The notes under the pieces: model-generated | Told to the model about the DNA's origin: nothing | The model's input: only the letters and a program-made list of their open reading frames with translations | Database searches by the model: none | NCBI GenBank assembly: GCA_031285815.1 | Contig: JAITVM010000288.1 | Span: 1 to 17,911 of the forward strand | Direction of reading: 5' to 3' | Origin: Clostridiales bacterium | GTDB lineage: Bacteria > Bacillota > Clostridia > Lachnospirales > JAITVM01 | Length of the DNA: 17,911 nucleotides | Program-made: the position numbers and the translations under genes | Shown here: positions 7,470-14,262 of the stretch, piece by piece | How the letters are laid out: each line of letters opens with the position of its first letter | How positions within the stretch are numbered: position 1 is the stretch's first letter

Positions 7470-7603
7470 AGATTCTGAAATAAACATGTCGGTCAAATTT
7501 TATTGTGTAAAATATCCTCCCCCCTATTGGATATTTACTTATATAGTCATCTTTTTTAGATGACCAGATAGGCTATTAGTTTAACTAATAGCCTTACTTT
7601 TTT
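7470..7603 (+). ncRNA. candidate small RNA with C-rich loop
   Basis: The 329-bp gap 7328-7656 contains no recognisable protein gene but has a promoter, three consecutive hairpins and a terminator, predicting a transcript of about 134 nt. Hairpin 1 is AATATCC (7511-7517) / GGATATT (7529-7535), with the loop TCCCCCCTATT. Hairpin 2 is GTCATCT (7546-7552) / AGATGAC (7558-7564), with a five-U loop. Hairpin 3 is the terminator. Unpaired C-rich loops that target Shine-Dalgarno sequences are known from Gram-positive regulatory RNAs such as RsaE/RoxS, but I recognise no specific family here. A 25-codon frame (7486-7563, from ATG 7486) lies inside it, encoding a hydrophobic peptide; it has no ribosome binding site, so coding is less likely. 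Expression is inferred. Confidence 0.5.
7571..7603 (+). terminator. rho-independent terminator of the candidate small RNA
   Basis: A perfect 9-bp stem GGCTATTAG (7571-7579) / CTAATAGCC (7585-7593) with a 5-nt loop is followed by TTACTTTTTT (7594-7603). It could also stop transcripts from the transglutaminase-like gene upstream. Confidence 0.85.
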
Positions 7604-7616
7604 GTAGCCCATTTCC

Positions 7617-7656
7617 AAAAAAATAACGCTTTAGGCACACCATAAGCCATTAAGCG
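7617..7656 (-). terminator. probable terminator of the TrpC-like gene
   Basis: Read on the minus strand, just after the stop codon, is a stem of 5 bp (AAGCG 7652-7656 against CGCTT 7627-7631), an internal loop and 3 further GC-rich pairs (7646-7648 with 7634-7636). It ends in a tract of seven T (A7617-7623 on the plus strand). The stem is imperfect but the tail is good. It faces the plus-strand terminator at 7571-7603. Confidence 0.55.
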
Positions 7657-8439
7657 CTATAATTCCCTTACCCTTTCACTTATTTGTCTAAAAATATCGC
7701 CGCGTTGATGTTTGTCATAAAAGTTCGAAATTACTGCCCCATCAAACCCAATCACTTTTAAAGCCATTAGGTCTTCAAACTTATCTATATATGTATGACA
7801 AATTGATACCACATCTTTTGGTATTAACTCAAACAAAGAGCGTATCCTATGTTCATCAAAATATGCTACATTAAGGTTTATACTGATAATTTTCGCACCA
7901 CATTCAACCGCCCCCTGTATATCGCCGGCATCAAAAGCTTCTGTTATAGCACCAATCTTAAGCAGCTCTGCCTGTTGTATTAAGTTTTTTAGAAACTCCC
8001 TCTGCATAGCTGGCATAATTAAGCAAACAGCCGAAGCGCCACGTTTCTTGGCCTCAATAATCTGCATTGGGCTGACAATTACATCCCTTTGTATAATTGG
8101 GAGTTTTGTCAGCCCATATAGCCGCGATATAAATGATGTATCACCCAAGAGCCCACAGTCTTCTGTAACTACATAAAATGCTGAACAAAATTTCCCCATC
8201 CCTTCAGCATAACGGGCCAAATCAAATTCATCATCAATATAATCGTTATAAAAATCCATTTTTTTTAATTCAAAAATTACCGAAAAACCTTTACTATTAA
8301 AATACTCAATTAAGCATGGTATAGGTTTCGGTTCATGTGATTCTAATAATTTGACTATCCTATACAAATATGAGCCGTCCGGTTTCCTATTTATCTTTTG
8401 TGTTTTTATGTCTAATATATCCAACTTAACAATCCTCAT
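7657..8439 (-). CDS. Divergent stand-alone TrpC-like (indole-3-glycerol phosphate synthase superfamily) protein
   Basis: This 260-residue protein has the size and (beta/alpha)8 layout of indole-3-glycerol phosphate synthase, the tryptophan-pathway enzyme that closes the indole ring. Recognisable TrpC blocks are VIFELKK (54-60), LPIIQRDVIVSPMQIIEAKK (113-132), ITEAFDAGDIQGAVECGAKI (165-184) and ISIN (185-188). Against the known catalytic residues, Glu57, Lys59, Glu167 and Asn188 appear conserved. The essential Lys of the L-R-K-D-F motif is Arg118, the SPSKG phosphate loop after Lys59 is replaced by MDFYND, the second Asn of INNR is Leu, and the SESGI motif reads CHTYI (214-218). No other trp gene is nearby. 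It is probably a paralogue with changed or lost activity. The start has only a weak ribosome binding site (GGG about 10 nt upstream). Confidence 0.72.
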   Translation of the reverse strand: MRIVKLDILDIKTQKINRKPDGSYLYRIVKLLESHEPKPIPCLIEYFNSKGFSVIFELKKMDFYNDYIDDEFDLARYAEGMGKFCSAFYVVTEDCGLLGDTSFISRLYGLTKLPIIQRDVIVSPMQIIEAKKRGASAVCLIMPAMQREFLKNLIQQAELLKIGAITEAFDAGDIQGAVECGAKIISINLNVAYFDEHRIRSLFELIPKDVVSICHTYIDKFEDLMALKVIGFDGAVISNFYDKHQRGDIFRQISERVREL

Positions 8440-8494
8440 TTATAGCAACCCGGCTTTTTTAAAACCCAAATTGCAAAAAACTCACTTCCAAGAC

Positions 8495-8523
8495 ATTATA
8501 CCAATATTAGATACTAATGTAAA
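8495..8523 (-). promoter_or_regulatory. promoter of the TrpC-like gene
   Basis: Minus strand: TTTACA (8523-8518), a 17-nt spacer and TATAAT (8500-8495) with an extended -10 TG. The predicted start is near 8488, giving a leader of about 50 nt. No T-box or trp leader peptide with tandem Trp codons was seen in it. Confidence 0.68.
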
Positions 8524-8631
8524 CCCGACAATATAGACTAAAATGCCTTAGCCGTTTTATACTTTTTTATTTTTGTAATTATATCGATAACAAAAAAACC
8601 ATCTTGTTATTTTAATGTGAGTTATATAAGC

Positions 8632-8637
8632 TATAAT
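8632..8637 (+). promoter_or_regulatory. probable -10 box of the small membrane protein gene
   Basis: A perfect TATAAT; the only matching -35 candidates are weak (TTTTAA at 8610-8615, 16-nt spacer; TTGTTA at 8604-8609, 22 nt). Transcription would start near 8644, right at the leader inverted repeat. The region 8440-8715 otherwise holds only the two divergent promoters and this leader. Confidence 0.4.
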
Positions 8638-8644
8638 TTTAAAG

Positions 8645-8696
8645 TATAGCAAATCCAGCTTTGCAAAGCGCCTATGCCAAACAGATTTGCTCTATA
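8645..8696 (+). promoter_or_regulatory. structured leader upstream of the small membrane protein gene
   Basis: The inverted repeat TATAGCAAATC (8645-8655) pairs with GATTTGC (8684-8690) and, across a 2-nt bulge (TC), with TATA (8693-8696). Inside it lies a perfect 12-nt palindrome GCTTTGCAAAGC (8658-8669). The whole element fits between the predicted transcription start and the ribosome binding site (8704-8713), so it could act as an mRNA structure; the palindrome alone could also be a protein operator. It matches no riboswitch class I know. Confidence 0.4.
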
Positions 8697-8715
8697 ACTT
8701 GCCGGGGGGAGAGAT

Positions 8716-9054
8716 ATGTATTTTATAATTATAAGTTTTTTTGGTTATTTCATGATATTAGTTTCTACGATGGAATTTTATACTGGGCCAAAAGATGTAC
8801 AGTGGATAATCTCTACAATGATAGGGTGTTTTATTATCATATTTAAAAACTCTAAAATCAGGCAGAATAAATTCAAATCCTACTATTATTTTTCAGATAT
8901 GTTACTTATTTTACTAGTATTCTTTATAATTAAAACTGTCCCAAACGAATATTTTTTCGCTAAAATCAGCGGCCTTGCAATGTTTATTGTGGCGCATTTA
9001 CATAGGTACTCAAAATTAATTTTAGATAAAAAAATTACATTTGTTAGTTATTGA
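8716..9054 (+). CDS. Small multi-pass membrane protein of unknown function
   Basis: I do not recognise this 112-residue protein. It has about four hydrophobic segments: residues 2-18, 28-43 (WIISTMIGCFIIIF), 59-73 (FSDMLLILLVFFIIK) and 82-95. Short basic loops lie between segments 2 and 3 (KNSKIRQNKFK) and at the end. The ribosome binding site GGGGGGAGAG (8704-8713) is purine-perfect but only 2 nt from ATG 8716, with the G run at normal distance. It lies alone between a divergent TrpC-like gene and a convergent ATPase operon, and no neighbour hints at function. The overlapping frame 8661-8846 lacks a ribosome binding site and is not a gene. Confidence 0.75.
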   Translation: MYFIIISFFGYFMILVSTMEFYTGPKDVQWIISTMIGCFIIIFKNSKIRQNKFKSYYYFSDMLLILLVFFIIKTVPNEYFFAKISGLAMFIVAHLHRYSKLILDKKITFVSY

Positions 9055-9066
9055 GGTTTTTAGCTA

Positions 9067-9105
9067 AAAAATAAAGGCAACGTGGCCCGCGTTACCTTTA
9101 TTTTT
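9067..9105. terminator. bidirectional terminator between the membrane protein gene and ntpD
   Basis: AAAAATAAAGG (9067-9077) pairs with CCTTTATTTTT (9095-9105); after one C/A mismatch AACG (9079-9082) pairs with CGTT (9090-9093), with a 7-nt loop. The A-rich 5' arm and T-rich 3' arm give a U tail in both directions. The ntpD stop codon (9098-9100) lies inside the right arm, so one element closes both convergent genes. Confidence 0.85.
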
Positions 9106-9709
9106 TCTTTTTCAAAACTTTTAGGCGGGTAAACTCGTCCCGCTCACGTTCCTCAAGTGTCGATGAAATTTCTTTTGCCAAGCCCTCATAATTAGGGATA
9201 GTAATATTTTTTAACGCATTCGCCCGCCTTTGGGTTTTTTTAATGCTTATAGCAAGCCTATATGTGGCTGTTTCAACCATAGATAATTCTATTGTAAGAT
9301 ATTTTACCCGGTTAAATTTCTCAACGGCCACATCAAAGTCAGTAGTTGTATTCAAAAAACCATAATTTAAGGACATCGGCTTCTCTTCATAACGTATATT
9401 TGGTATCTCTACGCCCATAATGCTCCTAGCCCGGACTGAAAGGCTATCCTCTTCCGGCATGCCATGTGATATAGCCCTAACGTTATTAATGCCCATGCTA
9501 ATATTTGCCTCCTGAAGCGCAAGGTATGCCTCACGGAAAGTCACCGCTATTTCGTGTTGTATTTTTTCTGCTTTTTCATTAAGCTCAAGTATTTCTTTAA
9601 CTAAAACATTCCGCTTTTTATCAATCAAGTCATAACCCATTTTAGACATCGCTAATGTAGCTTTAGCTTTCATGAGGTTCCCTTTTGTTGGGAAAGTATT
9701 AGTATCCAC
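9098..9709 (-). CDS. ntpD: V-type ATP synthase subunit D
   Basis: This is the central-shaft subunit that turns inside the A3B3 headpiece, with 203 residues, typical for the family. The start region FPTKGNLMKAKATLAMSKMG matches the conserved P-T-K-x-N-L-M-x-L-K motif, followed by a long helix (about 10-70), a short central hairpin region and a second long helix (125-190) ending in KVLKKKK, giving the two-helix coiled coil of subunit D. I take the GTG at 9709 as start: it places PTKGNL near the N-terminus and a G-rich ribosome binding site (AGGGGCGG) lies upstream. It is the last gene of the operon, 36 nt after ntpB. Confidence 0.95.
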   Translation of the reverse strand: MDTNTFPTKGNLMKAKATLAMSKMGYDLIDKKRNVLVKEILELNEKAEKIQHEIAVTFREAYLALQEANISMGINNVRAISHGMPEEDSLSVRARSIMGVEIPNIRYEEKPMSLNYGFLNTTTDFDVAVEKFNRVKYLTIELSMVETATYRLAISIKKTQRRANALKNITIPNYEGLAKEISSTLEERERDEFTRLKVLKKKK

Positions 9710-9745
9710 AAAACCGCCCCTAACCCTTTAATATAGCAAACCTAT

Positions 9746-11116
9746 TTAACCTTTGGGGTAAAATTCTTCTAATATCTTTGTATTTACCCTATCCAATTCT
9801 GACTTAGGGAATATTTTTAGCATATCCCAGCCTTGGCCAATGGTTTTCAGTATATCCCTATTTTCATACTTCCCTTGGTTAATGTAATAGTTTTCAAAAT
9901 TTTGCCCAAACTGCATATATAGCTTATCTAAATCCGCAAGCTCATCTTCACCAATAACTGATGCCAAGGCCCTTATATCGCCAACATGCGCATAAGATGA
10001 AAATAGCTGGTTTGCCAAATCAGGGTGGTCTTTTCTAGTATACCCTTCGCCAATACCATCCTTCATAAGCCTGGAGAGGGAAGGCAAAATATTAACCGGC
10101 GGGTAAATATTCTTCGCGTGGAGGTTCCTATCCAAAACAATCTGCCCTTCCGTAATATAACCTGTCAAATCCGGAACAGGGTGGGTAATGTCATCGTTTG
10201 GCATTGTCAGTATTGGGATCTGTGTTACCGAGCCCGAAAGGCCATTTACTATCCCAGCACGTTCATATAATGATGCAAGCTCTGAATACAAATACCCGGG
10301 GTAGCCTTTTCTGGAAGGTATTTCGCCCCGCGAAGAAGAAATTTCACGGAGTGCTTCGGCATAAGCCGTCATATCAGTTAAAATAACAAGGATATCCATA
10401 CCTTTTTCAAACGCCAAATATTCCGCAACACTTAATGCCGCCTTAGGTGTAATTATACGTTCTGTCACCGGGTCGTTAGCTAAGTTCAAAAACATAACAA
10501 CCCGTTAAAGCGACCCGCTTTCTTCAAAGGTTTTTTTGAAAAATTCGGCAACATCATATTTGACGCCCATTGCAGCGAATACAATCCCAAAATTCCCGCC
10601 TTCCCCAACAAGCGATGCTTGCCTGACTATTTGTGCCGCCAATTGGTCGTGCGGCAAACCGTTCCCGGAGAAAATAGGCAGTTTTTGCCCGCGGATCAAT
10701 GTTGTCAGCCCATCTATCGCTGAAATGCCCGTTTGAATAAAATTACGCGGGTAAGCCCTGGAAACGGGGTTAAGCGGCTTACCATTTATATCTGCTTTCT
10801 TTTCTGCGTATATTTCCCCAAGACCATCAATCGGCCGGGCCGCACCATCGAATACCCTTCCTAAAATCTCTTCAGATAACCCTATCTCCATAGGGTGCCC
10901 GGACAGCTTTACCGTATTGTTTGTTAGGCTAATGCTTTCAGTGCCTTCAAAAACCTGCACAATAACTTTGTCCCCGTCAATTTTTACAATCTGGCCAGAT
11001 TTCCGTTCACCGGTATTGACCCTTATCTCAACTATTTCTTCAAAAGAAGCATTTTCGACGCCTTCATAAATTATAAATTGGCCATTAATTTCATTAGCAC
11101 CGTTATATTCAATCAA
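9746..11116 (-). pseudogene. ntpB: V-type ATP synthase subunit B, interrupted by an in-frame TAA
   Basis: Subunit B is the non-catalytic partner in the A3B3 ring. The frame runs 457 codons, as expected, but codon 204 is TAA (10505-10507). Before it: the beta-barrel domain (1-75), RVFDGAARPIDG, the degenerate nucleotide loop FSGNGLPHDQLAAQI (149-163) and VKYDVAEFFKKTFEESGSL. After it, in the same frame with no base gained or lost: RVVMFLNLANDP, MTAYAEALREISSSR, GYPGYLYSELA, GSVTQIPILTMPNDDITHP and PDLTGYITEGQ. Homologues carry an acidic residue at the stop position (as in IDRSV), so a single G-to-T change of GAA would explain it. TAA, TAG and TGA all end other genes here, so reassignment is unlikely. 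The start is TTG 11116 after AGGGGGCAG. An ATG at 10495, 9 nt past the stop, might permit restart. Confidence 0.9.
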
Positions 11117-11127
11117 AAAACTGCCCC

Positions 11128-12888
11128 CTATGCATATTCTGCGTAGAATTCGTTATAAAAATTGTCTACCTCTATCTTGTAATCATCAAATTTATATAGC
11201 TCATCATTTGCAACATCGTATTTGAGCGAAATAATTTTTTCAAAAATATCTGATTTTAATAAGGTCGGGATTGTGACACCTTTTTCAACCAAAATTTTCG
11301 CCTTTTCATATAAATATAAAATCAAATCCATCATCTTATCTTGTTTCACCAGAGGTACATAAGTATCATTTTTATGGTAGGCGTTTTGTTGTATAAACCC
11401 CAGCCTTATAACCCTGGCCATCTCTAAAACAAGCCGCTGCAAATCCGGCAAAACATCCGCGCCGATAAGCTTAACAATTTCCATAAGCTTGCTTTCTTCA
11501 TTTAATATAGATAAGATTTCAAGCCTATTCTTTGCAAAATCAAAGCTTACATTGTCTTTGTGCCAGCCCTCTAAGTCAGCAGCATATTCGCTGTATGAAG
11601 TAAGCCAGTTTATAGCAGGGAAATGCCTGGCATAAGCAAGCGCACGGTCCAAAGCCCAAAAACATTTTACAAAGCGTTTTGTATTTTGTGTAACCGGTTC
11701 TGAAAAATCCCCGCCCTGAGGGGATACGGCACCAATTATAGTAACCGAGCCCTCTGTCCCATTCAAATTTACGGCATAAGCCGCACGCTCATAAAAACCT
11801 GCCAGCCGCGACGATAAATATGCAGGGAACCCCTCTTCTGCCGGCATCTCCTCTAACCTTCCAGATAGTTCACGCAAAGCCTCAGCCCAGCGCGAAGTTG
11901 AGTCCGCCATTATTGCCACATGGTAACCCATATCGCGGTAATACTCTGCAAGGGTTATCCCTGTATAAATACTAGCCTCCCGGGCCGCAACCGGCATATT
12001 CGAAGTATTTGCTATTAAAACAGTCCTATCTAAAAGCGGGCGCCCGCTCCTCGGGTCGATTAGCGACGAAAATTCCTCCAAGACCTGGGTCATTTCATTA
12101 CCCCGCTCGCCACAGCCAATATACACAATTATATCCGCATCGGACCATTTTGCTATTTGGTGCTGTGTCATAGTCTTCCCGGTCCCAAACCCACCGGGCA
12201 CAGCCGCTGTCCCGCCTTTAGCTATTGGGAACATAGTGTCTAAAATACGCTGGCCCGTAATTAGCGGTATGGATGCCGGAAACCTCTGTTTGATTGGGCG
12301 CGGTACCCGTATTGGCCATTCCTGGGCCAAAGTTAAAGGTATTTCTTTGCCGCCAAATTCCAGTTTGCATATAACATGGTTTATATTATATTCGCCATCT
12401 TGTTCAACAAAAACTACTTCGCCTTCCACCTTCGGCGGGGCTATTATTTTATGTGTAACAGAATTTGTTTCAGGGGTTACGGCGATAACTGCACCCCCGC
12501 TAATATAATCCCCAACCTTAACCTTTAATGAAACCGGCCATAACCTGTCTTTGTCTAAAGGCTCTATATTAATGCCCCTTGATATAAAATGACCGCTACT
12601 TAGTTCAATATCTTTAAGTGGGCGTTCGATGCCATCAAAAATATTTGATATAATGCCAGGGCCTAATTGAACTGAAAGCTGTTTGCCTAAACCTTCTACA
12701 GGTTCGCCAACCCCAAGCCCCGTTGTATTTTCAAAAACTTGTACTGTTGTAAACTCTGGGTCTGTACTTATTACTTCCCCAATTAATTTTTCATTGCCAA
12801 CCCTAACAGTTTCAGACATCATAAAATCCCGGCTACCTTTTACCCGTACAACCGAGCCGTTTATTCCGTAAATATAACCAACAGCCAT
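11128..12888 (-). CDS. ntpA: V-type ATP synthase catalytic subunit A
   Basis: This is the ATP-hydrolysing subunit of the rotary ATPase headpiece, with 586 residues, normal length. In order: an N-terminal beta-barrel (1-70), the A-type-specific insertion (about 110-200), the Walker A loop GGFGTGKT (232-239), GCGERGNE (258-265) containing the catalytic Glu261, and the Walker B region HVAIMADSTSRWAEALRE. After that come EEMPAEEGFPAYLSSRLAGFYERA and a helical C-terminal domain. The start ATG 12888 lies 2 nt after the ntpE stop, and its ribosome binding site GAGGGGG sits inside the end of ntpE, so the two are translationally linked. ntpB starts 11 nt downstream. No defects seen. Confidence 0.98.
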   Translation of the reverse strand: MAVGYIYGINGSVVRVKGSRDFMMSETVRVGNEKLIGEVISTDPEFTTVQVFENTTGLGVGEPVEGLGKQLSVQLGPGIISNIFDGIERPLKDIELSSGHFISRGINIEPLDKDRLWPVSLKVKVGDYISGGAVIAVTPETNSVTHKIIAPPKVEGEVVFVEQDGEYNINHVICKLEFGGKEIPLTLAQEWPIRVPRPIKQRFPASIPLITGQRILDTMFPIAKGGTAAVPGGFGTGKTMTQHQIAKWSDADIIVYIGCGERGNEMTQVLEEFSSLIDPRSGRPLLDRTVLIANTSNMPVAAREASIYTGITLAEYYRDMGYHVAIMADSTSRWAEALRELSGRLEEMPAEEGFPAYLSSRLAGFYERAAYAVNLNGTEGSVTIIGAVSPQGGDFSEPVTQNTKRFVKCFWALDRALAYARHFPAINWLTSYSEYAADLEGWHKDNVSFDFAKNRLEILSILNEESKLMEIVKLIGADVLPDLQRLVLEMARVIRLGFIQQNAYHKNDTYVPLVKQDKMMDLILYLYEKAKILVEKGVTIPTLLKSDIFEKIISLKYDVANDELYKFDDYKIEVDNFYNEFYAEYA

Positions 12889-12890
12889 AT

Positions 12891-13472
12891 CTATGCCCCC
12901 TCAGCCTGCATCGCCCTAATTTTATTAAAGCCTTGTTTTGCGGCGTCTACCTTAGATTCAAAAGAATAATCTAAAATGCGGTTGCCGCCAATTGAGAGTT
13001 TAAAGCCGCCAATAAAGCCCGGCTGGCCCTCTACGCATGTAAGCCCAGTATTTTTCTCAATAAGCTCTTTATGTTTCATATCCCCGGCTACTAAATAAAT
13101 TATTTCTGAGCCTGGGGTTTTATTTTTATTTATATTATCAATTAAAAAATTTACATACGCTTCAGTTTTCATAAATTCCCTTATACGCCTATTTATATTA
13201 TTAAAAATCTTGCCTACCTGGTTTTCGCGTATAGCAATAAGTTCACGCTTCATGCCAGATTGCGCCAATACAGCCTCTTTTTGGGCCTCTCTTTCATACC
13301 TGCCCTTTTCCTCTTCATAAAGCATATCATACTTGCGCTTGTTGGTATTATAGAAATCATTGTATGTTATTTTAGATTCTTCGGCTATCTTTTCTAAAAT
13401 CTCACGTTGTTCTTTCTTAGCTTCGTCAAAGACTATGCTGGAAAATTTTTTTAATTTTATTTCTATATCCAT
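12891..13472 (-). CDS. ntpE: V-type ATP synthase subunit E (peripheral stalk)
   Basis: This 193-residue stator protein links the headpiece to the membrane subunit I. Residues about 1-90 form a long charged helix (Lys/Glu-rich), and the C-terminal half is globular, with the conserved GFIGGFKLSIGGNRILDYSF pattern (about 157-176). Its ribosome binding site GGCGGTG precedes ATG 13472, 12 nt after ntpF ends. It would pair with the small coiled-coil protein at the head of the operon. Confidence 0.93.
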   Translation of the reverse strand: MDIEIKLKKFSSIVFDEAKKEQREILEKIAEESKITYNDFYNTNKRKYDMLYEEEKGRYEREAQKEAVLAQSGMKRELIAIRENQVGKIFNNINRRIREFMKTEAYVNFLIDNINKNKTPGSEIIYLVAGDMKHKELIEKNTGLTCVEGQPGFIGGFKLSIGGNRILDYSFESKVDAAKQGFNKIRAMQAEGA

Positions 13473-13484
13473 TTTGCACCGCCA

Positions 13485-13793
13485 TTAAATTTTTATACCT
13501 ATTGCCTCGTTTATATATTTTGTTAAAAAATCTGGGCTACGCCCCAACCCATGCCTATCCGGTATTTCAACAATGAGTGGGGATTTAGCGCTTAGTTTAA
13601 ATTCACGGATTATATTATCGAAATTGCGGCTTATTTTCTCGGTTATTATAATAAGGGCTATTTCTGTATCGGAAACCGCTTGAAAAAATTCCTTTTTAAA
13701 GCTAGTTTCATCATGTGCAATAGCGCCTTTTATCCCAGTTAGCCGCATGCCGGTTAATGTATCCCTATTATCGCTGATTAAAAATATTTTCAT
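13485..13793 (-). CDS. ntpF: V-type ATP synthase subunit F
   Basis: This 102-residue Rossmann-like small subunit attaches to subunit D in the central shaft. The start MKIFLISDNRDTLTGMRLTG matches the family pattern (hydrophobic strand, D-x-D/R-T-x-x-G-x-R-L-x-G). IALIIITEKISRNF and PLIVEIPD are the following core strands. Its ATG shares one base with the ntpK stop (TAATG, 13791-13795), implying coupled translation. Its name in enterococcal nomenclature is NtpG; I use the general F name. Confidence 0.93.
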   Translation of the reverse strand: MKIFLISDNRDTLTGMRLTGIKGAIAHDETSFKKEFFQAVSDTEIALIIITEKISRNFDNIIREFKLSAKSPLIVEIPDRHGLGRSPDFLTKYINEAIGIKI

Positions 13794-14203
13794 TAGAGCT
13801 GCCCTAATATCATTATAGAAATAATAAGGCCATATATTGCAACGCCTTCCGCCAGCGCAACAAAAATCATAGCTTTACCCATTATAGCTTCATTTTCTGA
13901 TAATGCGCCAAGGGCCGCCGAAGCTGCAGATGCCACGGCGATGCCTGCACCGATACAGCTAAAGCCTGTTGCCAACGCCGCGGCTATATACCCAAGCCCC
14001 GAACTGTTTGAGCCTACCGCCACAGCCTCAACATCAGATGCCGCCGCTGGTGAAATCATAAAAATGGCACCAAGGATAAGTAAACCAAAAAAAGTAATGA
14101 CATTAACTGATAGTAAGCTTTTAAACCTCTTTTTACTTTGCGTGCCGATAAAAAACACCCCAACAGGCACAACAATTGCAAGAATTAATAAAAAAATAAT
14201 CAT
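13793..14203 (-). CDS. ntpK: V-type ATP synthase subunit K (proteolipid rotor ring)
   Basis: This is the membrane rotor subunit, with 136 residues. It has an N-terminal helix (about 2-20), a second hydrophobic segment (33-50), a short linker, then the conserved two-helix hairpin (about 70-100 and 109-134). The ion-binding carboxylate is Glu119 in VALAEGVAIYGL. The helix-1 stretch GFSCIGAGIAVASAASAALG is typical of clostridial K subunits. No Gln lies near the carboxylate or in the partner helix, whereas the Enterococcus hirae sodium ring uses Gln ligands; this leans towards protons but is not decisive. It has the best ribosome binding site of the operon (AGGGAGG). It is a single-hairpin type, not the doubled four-helix form of E. 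hirae. Confidence 0.94.
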   Translation of the reverse strand: MIIFLLILAIVVPVGVFFIGTQSKKRFKSLLSVNVITFFGLLILGAIFMISPAAASDVEAVAVGSNSSGLGYIAAALATGFSCIGAGIAVASAASAALGALSENEAIMGKAMIFVALAEGVAIYGLIISIMILGQL

Positions 14204-14262
14204 GGCTAATCCTCCCTAATTTGTTTGTACTAAGCGCACTTAATAATTGACTCTCCCTGAAT

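Noticed and set aside
8661..8846. Second reading frame of 61 codons overlapping the small membrane protein gene
   Set aside because: It starts inside the leader palindrome, has no ribosome binding site and overlaps a better-supported frame.
10025..10386. Plus-strand frames opposite ntpB
   Set aside because: They are shadows of a strongly conserved gene on the minus strand and lack ribosome binding sites; the same holds for frames opposite murA, ntpA, ntpI and ntpK.
10505..10507. Stop-codon reassignment or selenocysteine/pyrrolysine recoding at the ntpB TAA
   Set aside because: Selenocysteine uses TGA and pyrrolysine TAG; TAA terminates several other genes here (yycH, murA, walJ, rlmH, ntpD), and no recoding hairpin is evident.
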